NCBI GenBank assembly: GCA_013204025.1
Contig: JABMOW010000008.1
Location: forward strand, 20,930-84,929
Direction of reading: 5' to 3'
DNA from: Fidelibacterota bacterium
GTDB taxonomy: Bacteria > Fidelibacterota > Marinisomatia > SCGC-AAA003-L08 > JACNLC01
Length of the DNA stretch: 64,000 bases
Shown here one piece after another: positions 48,128-55,736 of this stretch. The stretch's first letter is position 1. Each line of letters begins with the position of its first letter. The position numbers and the translations under genes were made by a program. The notes beneath the pieces are model-generated. The model had not been told where the DNA came from. It did no database searches and was given only the letters and a program-made list of their open reading frames with translations.

Positions 48128-49405
48128 TTAAAGGTCCACTGGATATCCGCAACTGACAAGGAGTTGCTGGTATGATAAATAATGGTCTATTTTAATATTG
48201 ATCTGATTGATTTGGGAGTTAAACAGTGTATTTCTTGCATCAATAAGTTCGATTTGACTGCTCTCTCCTAATTCCATCCCTGACACGACTGCTTCATAAT
48301 TCTCTTTGGCTGCTCCAACTTGTTCATCTGCCAGCGCCAGCGTATTTTCCATCAATTGGTACTGCAAATAATTTGCCTCAATCTCAAGACGGATACCATT
48401 TTCTGCTTCCATCTCAGAGTATTTGCTTTGTCTAACCATTGCTTTTGCAGATTCCAGTCTGGCAACTTTGGGAGAACCGAAGGGTAGTTCGTATGAAACA
48501 TTTAGGATTGCTCTCCACGATTGGTCACTCCCCATCAATGATGCTTCCGTATCCTGTTGCCAATGCCAGACCGCGGCTACATTTGGCATATAGAATCCTT
48601 TGGCAGCTTTTACTCCATATTCGGCAGCATCGATCCCCTTTCTGGCTGAAACTAATGCCGGACGATTGGACATGGCATATTGCATCAATTCATCCAAATT
48701 CTGTTTAAGGATTGGAGAAGGAATATCCTTTTCCAGCTCATAATTTTTTTCGAAGGATTCACCCAGCACGAGATTCAAACTGATGTTTGACAAGCGCAGA
48801 CCCTGTTCTGCTTGTTGAATCTGTTGACGGATTTCAGATGAGCTCACTTTTGCGCGAAGGATATCTCGTTTTTGCATCATCCCAAGGTCGAACATGCGGT
48901 TTACCATTTTGACATTTTCGTTTACTAATTCTCCGGCTGCCAGGCTGATAGAGAGGATGCCATCCATCTTGATAACATTATAATATGCACGCAGGACTTT
49001 TAGTTTGATATTTTCACGGTTCTCATTCAGCATGAGACCCGAAATGTCATAAGAGGTGGAGGCTATCTTTTGAGCACTTCGTAACGCTCCTCCCGTGTAC
49101 AATGGCACGCTGGCATCAAAGCTAAATTGTCCCATATTCAGGGGTTGAATCGTGGCACTTGTAGTGGAATCAATCGGGAATAGGATTGCCTTATCATTTC
49201 TGATCTGTGTAATACCAGCGGAAAAGGTGGGGAACATGTTTGAGGTTGCTTCCCATTTTTGAAATCGGGCGATATCCACATTTAATTTTGATCGCAAATA
49301 TTCAGGATTCTTTTCCAGCGCTGTTTCAACGGCTCCACGAGCTGTCAACAGATCTCCGGCGAGAATATGAGAAGAGAAAATAATAAAAAACAGAATGAAT
49401 CTCAT
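48128..49405 (-). CDS. TolC-like outer membrane efflux protein
   Basis: The 425-residue protein has a signal peptide (about 1-16) and two repeats of the OEP domain rich in long helices (LKVLRAYYNVIKMDGILSIS, VSGMELGESSQIELIDARNTLF). It forms the outer-membrane channel for the RND pump downstream. First gene of the three-gene efflux operon. Confidence 0.9.
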   Translation of the reverse strand: MRFILFFIIFSSHILAGDLLTARGAVETALEKNPEYLRSKLNVDIARFQKWEATSNMFPTFSAGITQIRNDKAILFPIDSTTSATIQPLNMGQFSFDASVPLYTGGALRSAQKIASTSYDISGLMLNENRENIKLKVLRAYYNVIKMDGILSISLAAGELVNENVKMVNRMFDLGMMQKRDILRAKVSSSEIRQQIQQAEQGLRLSNISLNLVLGESFEKNYELEKDIPSPILKQNLDELMQYAMSNRPALVSARKGIDAAEYGVKAAKGFYMPNVAAVWHWQQDTEASLMGSDQSWRAILNVSYELPFGSPKVARLESAKAMVRQSKYSEMEAENGIRLEIEANYLQYQLMENTLALADEQVGAAKENYEAVVSGMELGESSQIELIDARNTLFNSQINQINIKIDHYLSYQQLLVSCGYPVDL

Positions 49406-49603
49406 ACGATGTTCCTAAATAATGGGGTGAAAATTATAAACATAAGATACAAAGCATCAAACATATTTAATAATGGGTATATAATATTGTAAAAGTGACA
49501 AAACTCCCGTTATGAATAGGGAAGGATGAAAATGGTTGGTATAAAAATTTACAATCAGGCAGATATTTTCAAAATATTTACTGACCTGGTCTCTGATCAC
49601 AGA

Positions 49604-50227
49604 TTAGGTATTAAAATACCGGTCGCCGTAGTCTCCCAATCCGGGGTAGATATATTTATCAGCATTAAGATGAGAATCAATGGCAGCCACGAATACATTC
49701 ACTTCAGGAAATTGCTCGGATAAATTTTTGACTCCCTCGGGTGCAGCCACAATACACACTGCCGTAATAGTTTCTGCGCCTTTCTTTTTCAGGGCAGAGA
49801 TAGTATCCACTAATGATCCGCCTGTTGCCAGCATGGGGTCCAGCACCATGATGTGTTTGTCCTTCAAATCGAAGGGGAATTTCTGATAATACTCATGCGC
49901 AATGGCGGTTTGTTCGTCGCGTTTTAAACCGATGAACCCTACCGGTGCCCAGGGGAGAAAATCCCGGGATGGGAAAAGCATGGAAAGCCCCGCCCGGAGC
50001 ACAGGCACAAATATGATGTTTTCCCGGATCTTATGCCCAGTCATGGTGGCAAGGGGGGTCTGAATTTCCTCATCGAGAAGAGAAATATTCCGGGTGGCTT
50101 CCATAATCATGATCTGTGAAACGATGGCGGTGTGCCGTCGAAAATTTTCAGTATCCGTGTCTTTATTGCGGATAATCGTTAAAGAATGGTGGAGCAAAGG
50201 GTGAGATACGACGTGAATGTTTTTCAT
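49604..50227 (-). CDS. upp: Uracil phosphoribosyltransferase
   Basis: The 207-residue protein has the PRPP-binding motif VLDPMLATGGS (residues about 126-136), FVPVLRAGLSM earlier and the C-terminal PGLGDYGDRYFN uracil-binding segment. It makes UMP from uracil and PRPP for pyrimidine salvage. It stands alone, left of an accessory island. Confidence 0.93.
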   Translation of the reverse strand: MKNIHVVSHPLLHHSLTIIRNKDTDTENFRRHTAIVSQIMIMEATRNISLLDEEIQTPLATMTGHKIRENIIFVPVLRAGLSMLFPSRDFLPWAPVGFIGLKRDEQTAIAHEYYQKFPFDLKDKHIMVLDPMLATGGSLVDTISALKKKGAETITAVCIVAAPEGVKNLSEQFPEVNVFVAAIDSHLNADKYIYPGLGDYGDRYFNT

Positions 50228-50367
50228 GAAATACCCGGATTGTTTTTTTTTGTTTAATTACCATGATGCTGTGATTAAATTGGGAAATCGATCTTTCCTG
50301 AATGTTTTGAACTCTGAAATTTATCACAGGAACTCTATGTGACGGGTGCCAGAATTCTATCCAGTAT

Positions 50368-50601
50368 GTGATCGTGCAGATGGTTTACCAAATGGGCGCA
50401 AAGAGTTTTTCGGAATTCAAATTAACCATCGGTCATTTTGAAAATCGCCGGTGGAAGAAAGCTGCGGATGAAATGCTGAATTCACGTTGGGCGAGAGACA
50501 TAGATCAAACACCGGCACGGGCGAAACGGCTTTCTGATACGTTCGCTCTGGATGGTATTGGCGACGGCGCTACGGTCGGACATTCGATATTAGCGCATTA
50601 G
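50368..50601 (+). pseudogene. C-terminal fragment of a phage-type (T4/GH24) lysozyme
   Basis: The 77-codon frame reads VQMVYQMGAKSFSEF, then a W-KKAADEMLNSRWARD segment and RAKRLSDTF. This is the pattern of the C-terminal half of T4-type lysozymes. The catalytic N-terminal half with its Glu is missing upstream, so this is a remnant, probably of a prophage. The tail after residue 60 no longer fits the family. Confidence 0.6.
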
Positions 50602-50732
50602 CTAATGATGTTGCGCATTACATCCAGATCAGCCTCAAAGGCGATGGATCTAACACGATTAAGTTGTCACCACCAGTGGTATTGGCAACCGTATAACCAT
50701 TCTACACCCGCGCAGCATCCTGACCGGAAAGC

Positions 50733-50760
50733 AAAAAGCCCCTGCAGGTAACTGTAGGGG
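50733..50760 (-). terminator. Rho-independent terminator of the small GIY-YIG-like gene
   Basis: On the minus strand CCCCTACAG pairs with CTGCAGGGG around TTAC and is followed by CTTTTTGC. It lies 17 bases past the stop of the gene at 50777. Confidence 0.75.
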
Positions 50761-50776
50761 TCTCTTTAATGGTGTT

Positions 50777-50971
50777 CTAATATCCCTTTTCTTTTTCCCA
50801 CTTTAGACCAGCCTCTCGAGTAGTTTTACGACCAACTTGGACGATGTGTCCTTTAGACCAGTTTTGTTTGTGTTCTTGTTCCCGTCGTTCTAAATCATTG
50901 GTTATTCCACCATGTTTGATTTTATTACCAACTTTGAACTGATATTTATAAGTATCTCTTTCATTTTGCAT
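50777..50971 (-). CDS. Small GIY-YIG-like protein
   Basis: The 64-residue protein contains YKYQFKVGNKIKHGGITNDL, then ERREQEHK, and ends TTREAGLKWEKEKGY. The strand-GIT-(N/D)DLERR-x-EH layout resembles a minimal GIY-YIG fold, found also in phage and island proteins. The catalytic Arg and Glu of true nucleases are not clearly present, so nuclease activity is doubtful. A good terminator follows. It sits in an accessory island with phage and toxin-antitoxin-type genes. Confidence 0.6.
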   Translation of the reverse strand: MQNERDTYKYQFKVGNKIKHGGITNDLERREQEHKQNWSKGHIVQVGRKTTREAGLKWEKEKGY

Positions 50972-51315
50972 AATTTACTCCTAATTTAAATTTATACAAT
51001 ACATAGAAAAGATCAACTATTGTGCCAAAACAAATACAACTGCCAAATTGACAAATGCAAGTTGAAAAAGTAAATGGAAATAAATATTAAACTAAGTGAT
51101 AAGTTACGTCAATGGCATTTAAACGGTGTATTAATGGTGTATAAATAGCTGCGAAAATAGTCAGAGTGTTAAAATAATCTCAAAAATTACTGTTAAAAAA
51201 TTTCAAATTGGGTGTGAAATTATAGGTGGGAAGATAGCTAGAATTAAAAAGCCTCCGAAGTTCGGGGGCTTTTATTTATTTCAAAATGCGGCAAAAAAAA
51301 CCTTAAGTCTGGTGA
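50972..51315. other. Intergenic stretch of the accessory island
   Basis: These 344 AT-rich bases lie between the small GIY-YIG-like gene and the interrupted membrane gene. Apart from the terminator at 51246-51278 I find no gene or strong signal. Confidence 0.5.
51246..51278 (-). terminator. Bidirectional-looking terminator after the Panacea operon
   Basis: GCCTCCGAA pairs with TTCGGGGGC, with T-runs on both sides (CTTTTATTTATTT on plus, CTTTTTAATTC on minus). It lies about 40 bases after the stop at 51316 and ends the minus-strand Panacea transcript. Confidence 0.8.
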
Positions 51316-51819
51316 TTATTGTTTTTTTTTGGAATCTTCTGTGTGAATAAAGAAATATTTAGCAACAATTCTGAATGAGTAAAATACTTGCAAAGTGGTG
51401 GTACCGATAACTGACACCATAACAGTATCAGAAAAATGGATAACCCGAAACCCTTGTAGCAGTAGAAGTATCAATAAACAAATGAGGGTCATATAAAGAA
51501 GGTCTACTATTTGTTTTCCATATTGTTTTCTTAATTCTTGATCGTCTTTTATAATACCTAATTTAGTTTTTTTAATATCTGTATCTATTTTTGCAGAATC
51601 ATGTTCATTCAGTTCAATTATATATTTTAATTATTCTTCTTCTTGGCTTTTTATTACCCTCTCTTCCTGAACGACTGCACTCGTAATTTGTTGACTACTT
51701 GGGGGACTATGTGTCGGGGATATCTTGAATTTCTCGGCATATATTTTCAGCCGACGTTGGTACTCTTCAGTACTTATAGGTTTGGATGGTATTTTAAGGC
51801 TAATTCTCGATAGCTCCAT
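51316..51819 (-). pseudogene. Membrane-protein partner of the Panacea gene, interrupted by an in-frame stop
   Basis: A 62-residue frame (51819-51631) starts inside the end of the Panacea gene and stops at TAA (51631-51633). The same frame then stays open for another 104 codons to 51316, coding for KLGIIKDDQELRKQYGKQIV and two membrane helices (LLYMTLICLLILLLLQGF; VMVSVIGTTTLQVFYSFRIV). There is no ATG before the first helix in the second part. The simplest reading is one gene of about 167 codons broken by a nonsense codon; alternatives are two proteins or stop read-through. As the coupled partner of a Panacea antitoxin it could be a membrane toxin; this is inference. Confidence 0.55.
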
Positions 51820-52303
51820 TGAATATGGGAGTATAAAATTTTTGTATTAACTCTGAATCAATATATTTCTCACCTTTTTTGAACACGATATCCCATGGTG
51901 ACCCTTCTACGTGAGTCATATTTGATAGGTCAGAAGCAGAGACATCTTTAAAAATAGTCCAAATAATATCGAGTACCGAAATACTAAATTCATCTTCAGG
52001 AATTGGATAATATTCACTGATCAAATCCGATTCTTCCGTTAAATATAGTTTTCTAACTGCAGGTCTTTGAATTCCACTTCCGCCAAATTCTTTGAATTCA
52101 TGATATAGATCTTCAACAACCGGTCCCCATTTCCATGCTTGAATGCGTTCTCTAAATAATGGTTCACATTCTTCTTTCATAGCTAGATAAAAAGCATTTG
52201 CAAAATAAACCAACTTCTGCAATTTCATATTTGTGATACTAATACTATCTTCTTCGGATTTTTTTATAAAATAGTTGGCAACAGAAAATACTGATATTGC
52301 CAT
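51800..52303 (-). CDS. Panacea-domain (DUF4065/SocA-type) antitoxin-like protein
   Basis: The 167-residue protein has the Panacea signature: SVANYFIKKSEED, ITNMKLQKLVYFANAFYLA, IQAWKWGPVVEDLYHEFKEF and SPWDIVF. These domains are antitoxins that pair with many unrelated toxins, or proteolytic adaptors such as SocA. AAGGAGC precedes the ATG. It overlaps the downstream membrane-protein frame by 20 bases, as expected of a two-gene toxin-antitoxin unit with the antitoxin first. A tandem repeat upstream may be its operator. Confidence 0.85.
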   Translation of the reverse strand: MAISVFSVANYFIKKSEEDSISITNMKLQKLVYFANAFYLAMKEECEPLFRERIQAWKWGPVVEDLYHEFKEFGGSGIQRPAVRKLYLTEESDLISEYYPIPEDEFSISVLDIIWTIFKDVSASDLSNMTHVEGSPWDIVFKKGEKYIDSELIQKFYTPIFNGAIEN

Positions 52304-52769
52304 GTCGTTGCTCCTTGTTTACTTATTGCTTAGCGTGATTGTAATTAAGTATGATTGAGTATTAGGTGAGTATTAGATGAGTGTTACTTAGTTCTTCCTG
52401 TGTATCCATACTTAACTACTTAGATAAATTACGAAAACCGTAAGATTTAACCAACTTCTCATTGACAAGTACTAACTACGTCAATTTGTGCTACATGTAT
52501 CGATTATAGTACTAAGTCAGTCAGAAAGTTCCTTCTGGTGTGTCAGAATAAGCTATTAACAGAATTTCTTCTGCCACTGGTCCATGTAGAGGGTGAGGTG
52601 GTGGCTTTTGCGAGATGTAAAAACGACATTTTACCTTGCCATGCCTACCGGCAGGCGGGTAGCATAGAGCAAAAGGTCATCCCCCCAAATTCCCCTGAAT
52701 CACTGAGTGACTTGCACAGGGAAGATTCCTAAATTAACATTCTGTTTTTCATCAATATTTGGAGAGATT
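52304..52769. other. Intergenic region between the Panacea gene and yebC
   Basis: It holds the tandem repeat at 52356-52388, several variants of ACTTAG/ACTAAG, and a palindromic CTACCGGCAGGCGGGTAG near 52646-52663 resembling the mobile intergenic repeats common in many genomes. A 64-codon frame at 52538 lacks any domain or codon bias I can see and is taken as spurious. Confidence 0.5.
52356..52388. repeat. Three tandem 11-bp repeats before the Panacea gene
   Basis: TGAGTATTAGG, TGAGTATTAGA and TGAGTGTTACT follow each other without gaps, about 50-85 bases upstream of the Panacea start. One repeat per helical turn suits cooperative binding, so they may be the autoregulatory operator. Confidence 0.5.
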
Positions 52770-53510
52770 ATGTCAGGACACAGTAAATGGTCAACCATAA
52801 AACGTAAAAAAGGCGCCATCGATGCCAAGCGAGGAGTGGTCTTTACCCGAATATCCAAAGATATTACTATTGCTGCCCGGGATGGCGGGGGAAATTCTGA
52901 TATGAACCCATCCCTGCGGTTGGCGATAAAAGCAGCAAAGCTTGCCAATATGCCTGCAGCTAACATCGAGCGTGCCATCAAAAAAGGGACAGGCGATCTG
53001 CCTGGTGTCCGATATGAAGATTCCATTTATGAAGGGTACGGTCCCGGTGGTGTGGCCATTATGATGTCCATCATGACAGATAACAAAAACCGAACCCTAC
53101 CTGAAATCCGCCACATCATGGGCAAATTCAATTGTAGTCTGGGTGAGTTCGGTTGTGTGAACTGGATGTTTGAAAAAAAGGGCACCATCACCATCCCGCA
53201 AGAAGGTACGGAAGAAGAGAGATTGATGGAAGTGGCATTGGAGAATGATGCAGAGGATATTATCAGTGAAGATGATGACGTATTTGAAGTAATCACCAGT
53301 CCTGAAAATTTTAATGCGATCAGTACCGCCCTTGAAAACGCAGGTTTCAATATTGAGTCCGGTAGCGTGAGTCTGGAACCTATCAATACTGTAAGTGTGA
53401 GCGGAGGTGAAGCAGAAACCCTGATGAAACTGATAGAGGTGTTGGAAGACCACGACGATGTTCAGAAACTCTACTCCAATTGTGATATTGATGAAACTGA
53501 GCTACCTTGA
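52770..53510 (+). CDS. yebC: YebC/PmpR-family protein
   Basis: The protein of 246 residues starts MSGHSKWSTIKRKKGAIDAK, the invariant opening of the family, and continues with RAIKKGTGDLPGVRYEDSIYEGYGPGG. YebC proteins act in transcription control and, for some members, in helping ribosomes at proline stretches. A frame start at 52707 exists, but the ATG at 52770 has GGAGAG just upstream and the family start. It leads a run with ruvC and ruvA. Confidence 0.94.
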   Translation: MSGHSKWSTIKRKKGAIDAKRGVVFTRISKDITIAARDGGGNSDMNPSLRLAIKAAKLANMPAANIERAIKKGTGDLPGVRYEDSIYEGYGPGGVAIMMSIMTDNKNRTLPEIRHIMGKFNCSLGEFGCVNWMFEKKGTITIPQEGTEEERLMEVALENDAEDIISEDDDVFEVITSPENFNAISTALENAGFNIESGSVSLEPINTVSVSGGEAETLMKLIEVLEDHDDVQKLYSNCDIDETELP

Positions 53511-53513
53511 TCT

Positions 53514-53996
53514 ATGAACATCCTGGGAATTGACCCCGGATTGACCCAGACCGGGTATGGGATCATCCAAGTGACAGGTACACAAACTACAATGGTAGAC
53601 TACGGCATCATCAAACCCAATGCAAAAGAAACCCTCCCTCAACGGTTGATCACTATCTTCAATGATGTGGCGGAGATCATTGAAAAATACACTCCATCGG
53701 TAATGGCTATTGAGGACATTTTCTATGGAAAGAATATCCGATCGACGTTGATGCTGGGTCATGCCAGGGGGGCAGCGCTTTTAGCAGCTGCACAACAGAA
53801 AATCCCGATTTACGAGTATTCACCTCGAAAGGTGAAACAAGCGCTTACCGGGAATGGTAATGCGCACAAACAACAGGTACAGTTTATGGTCAAATCTGTT
53901 TTACAACTGGCTGATATCCCACAACCGCAAGATGCCTCGGATGCGTTGGCGTTGTGCTTGTGTCACACCCAGCAATTCAGACAAGGAGATATATAA
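53514..53996 (+). CDS. ruvC: Holliday junction resolvase
   Basis: The 160-residue protein has the RuvC catalytic pattern: GIDPGLTQTGYG (D7), MAIEDIF with the second acidic residue and DASDALALCLCH at the C-terminus. It cuts the four-way junction moved by RuvAB. It lies three bases after yebC. ruvB is not in the window. Confidence 0.94.
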   Translation: MNILGIDPGLTQTGYGIIQVTGTQTTMVDYGIIKPNAKETLPQRLITIFNDVAEIIEKYTPSVMAIEDIFYGKNIRSTLMLGHARGAALLAAAQQKIPIYEYSPRKVKQALTGNGNAHKQQVQFMVKSVLQLADIPQPQDASDALALCLCHTQQFRQGDI

Positions 53997-54026
53997 CTAT
54001 GCACTTCTCGACTTTGAGTCAATAAT

Positions 54027-54620
54027 ATGATCGTATCCATTCGCGGTAAAATTCTTGAAAAACGACCTGAAGCGTTGGTAGTGGATATTTCCGGGCTGGG
54101 CTACGAATGCCTGATTTCGGTGAACACCTATGACCGGCTCCCCAAAGTGGGGGAAGAGGTGTCCCTGCTTACGTACCATCACGTAACAGAAAACGGACAT
54201 TGGCTGTATGGATTTTTCGATACCACGGAGAAATCTCTGTTTACTATGCTGATCTCCGTGTCAGGGATAGGTCCACGGACTGCCATCGCTCTGTTGTCAG
54301 CGGTATCCCCGGAAGAATTTAAACGTCGGCTTGTGGCAGGTGAAGTTAAAATGATGACAGCGTTACCTGGCATCGGACCGAAAACTGCCCGTCGAATCAT
54401 CGTGGAATTGAAAGACAAATTTGTAAAATTATCGGATGAGGAACTCCCCATCGAAGGCGATTCAGTGATTTTGCCAGAGATGAGGGAAGCCCATGACGCT
54501 CTGGTAACTCTGGGATTTCGTCCTACAGATATTTATCCCATGTTGAAAGAGATCAGTAAACAGGGAACGGATTATACGACCGAGCAGATCATTAAAATGG
54601 TGTTGGCAAAATTAAGGTGA
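54027..54620 (+). CDS. ruvA: Holliday junction branch migration protein RuvA
   Basis: The 197-residue protein has the RuvA OB-fold (MIVSIRGKILEKRPEALVVD), the two helix-hairpin-helix motifs (LISVSGIGPRTAIALLS; LPGIGPKTARRIIVELKDK) and the C-terminal RuvB-binding domain. It is 30 bases after ruvC and just before gcvT. Confidence 0.95.
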   Translation: MIVSIRGKILEKRPEALVVDISGLGYECLISVNTYDRLPKVGEEVSLLTYHHVTENGHWLYGFFDTTEKSLFTMLISVSGIGPRTAIALLSAVSPEEFKRRLVAGEVKMMTALPGIGPKTARRIIVELKDKFVKLSDEELPIEGDSVILPEMREAHDALVTLGFRPTDIYPMLKEISKQGTDYTTEQIIKMVLAKLR

Positions 54621-54623
54621 GAT

Positions 54624-55706
54624 GTGAAAAAGACCGCATTATACAATAGACACATGGCATTAGGAGCCAAGCTCATCCCCTTTGCCGGCTATGACATGCC
54701 AGTAACCTATCCCGGTGGAATGCAAAAGGAATACAACGCTGTGCGGAATCAGGCGGGGTTGTTTGATGTTTCGCATATGGGACAGCTTCGATTTTCAGGA
54801 GAAGGCGCTCTGGATTTTCTGCAGTTCGTTACGATTAATAATATTGCAACTTTGAACCCAGGGGATGCCCAGTATTCGGCTATGTGCTACCCAAACGGCG
54901 GAATTATTGACGACGTTATTATTTATAGGGATGAGTCCGATTTTCTTATGGTGGTGAATGCGTCAAACATCGACAAAAATATGAAATGGCTGCGGGAAAA
55001 TATGCCAGTGGATGTGACTCTATCCGATGAGTCAGATTCCACTTCTCTCATCGCTCTGCAGGGACCTGATAGCCGAATGATCTTACAGGAATTAACATCT
55101 GCACACCTGCCTCTGAAATTTTATACGTTTACCCATGCCACGGTTGAAGGGTTTTCCGTTATGTTAAGTCGTACGGGGTACACTGGTGAACTGGGATTTG
55201 AAATTTACGGATCCTCGCAGGCAATTGTTGCCATTTGGGACAAGTTGCTAGCCACTGGAAAAGTGACTCCCGCAGGATTGGCGGTTCGTGATATCCTCCG
55301 TATGGAAATGAAGTATTGCCTGTATGGAAACGACATTGACGAAACCACAAATCCCATCGAAGCAGGTCTGGGTTGGATCACCGATCTAGCGAGATCGGAT
55401 TTTTCAGGAAAAGCCACACTGGAATCTGTAAAGACTGCCAAACCCGCACGACGTCTGGTTCCTTTTATCATGGACGAAAGGGGAATCCCCCGTAAAGATT
55501 ATACCGTACAGGTGAACGGAGAAGAAGCAGGGATCGTCACCAGTGGGACTCAATCTCTGGGCTTAAATGCGGGGATCGGATTGGCGTATATCAAAAGAGA
55601 ATTTGCTAAAGTGGGCACGCCCGTTCAAATCATAATCCGAAACAAACCTGTGACAGCTCATATTGTGAAGCCACCCTTCATCAAAGATACATCTCTCTTA
55701 AGTTGA
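54624..55706 (+). CDS. gcvT: Glycine cleavage system T protein (aminomethyltransferase)
   Basis: The 360-residue protein has the GcvT features: LFDVSHMGQLRFSG, NGGIIDDVIIYR, LSRTGYTGELGFEIY and GLAVRDILRMEMKYCLYGNDI with the folate-site aspartate. It moves the methylene group to tetrahydrofolate. It starts with GTG three bases after ruvA. gcvH and gcvP are not in the window. Confidence 0.94.
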   Translation: MKKTALYNRHMALGAKLIPFAGYDMPVTYPGGMQKEYNAVRNQAGLFDVSHMGQLRFSGEGALDFLQFVTINNIATLNPGDAQYSAMCYPNGGIIDDVIIYRDESDFLMVVNASNIDKNMKWLRENMPVDVTLSDESDSTSLIALQGPDSRMILQELTSAHLPLKFYTFTHATVEGFSVMLSRTGYTGELGFEIYGSSQAIVAIWDKLLATGKVTPAGLAVRDILRMEMKYCLYGNDIDETTNPIEAGLGWITDLARSDFSGKATLESVKTAKPARRLVPFIMDERGIPRKDYTVQVNGEEAGIVTSGTQSLGLNAGIGLAYIKREFAKVGTPVQIIIRNKPVTAHIVKPPFIKDTSLLS

Positions 55707-55736
55707 AACTATTAAAGTGAATTTCTTATATTAAGT

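Noticed and set aside
52538..52732. 64-codon plus-strand frame before yebC
   Set aside because: It spans the REP-like palindrome, has no homology I recognise and no ribosome binding site.
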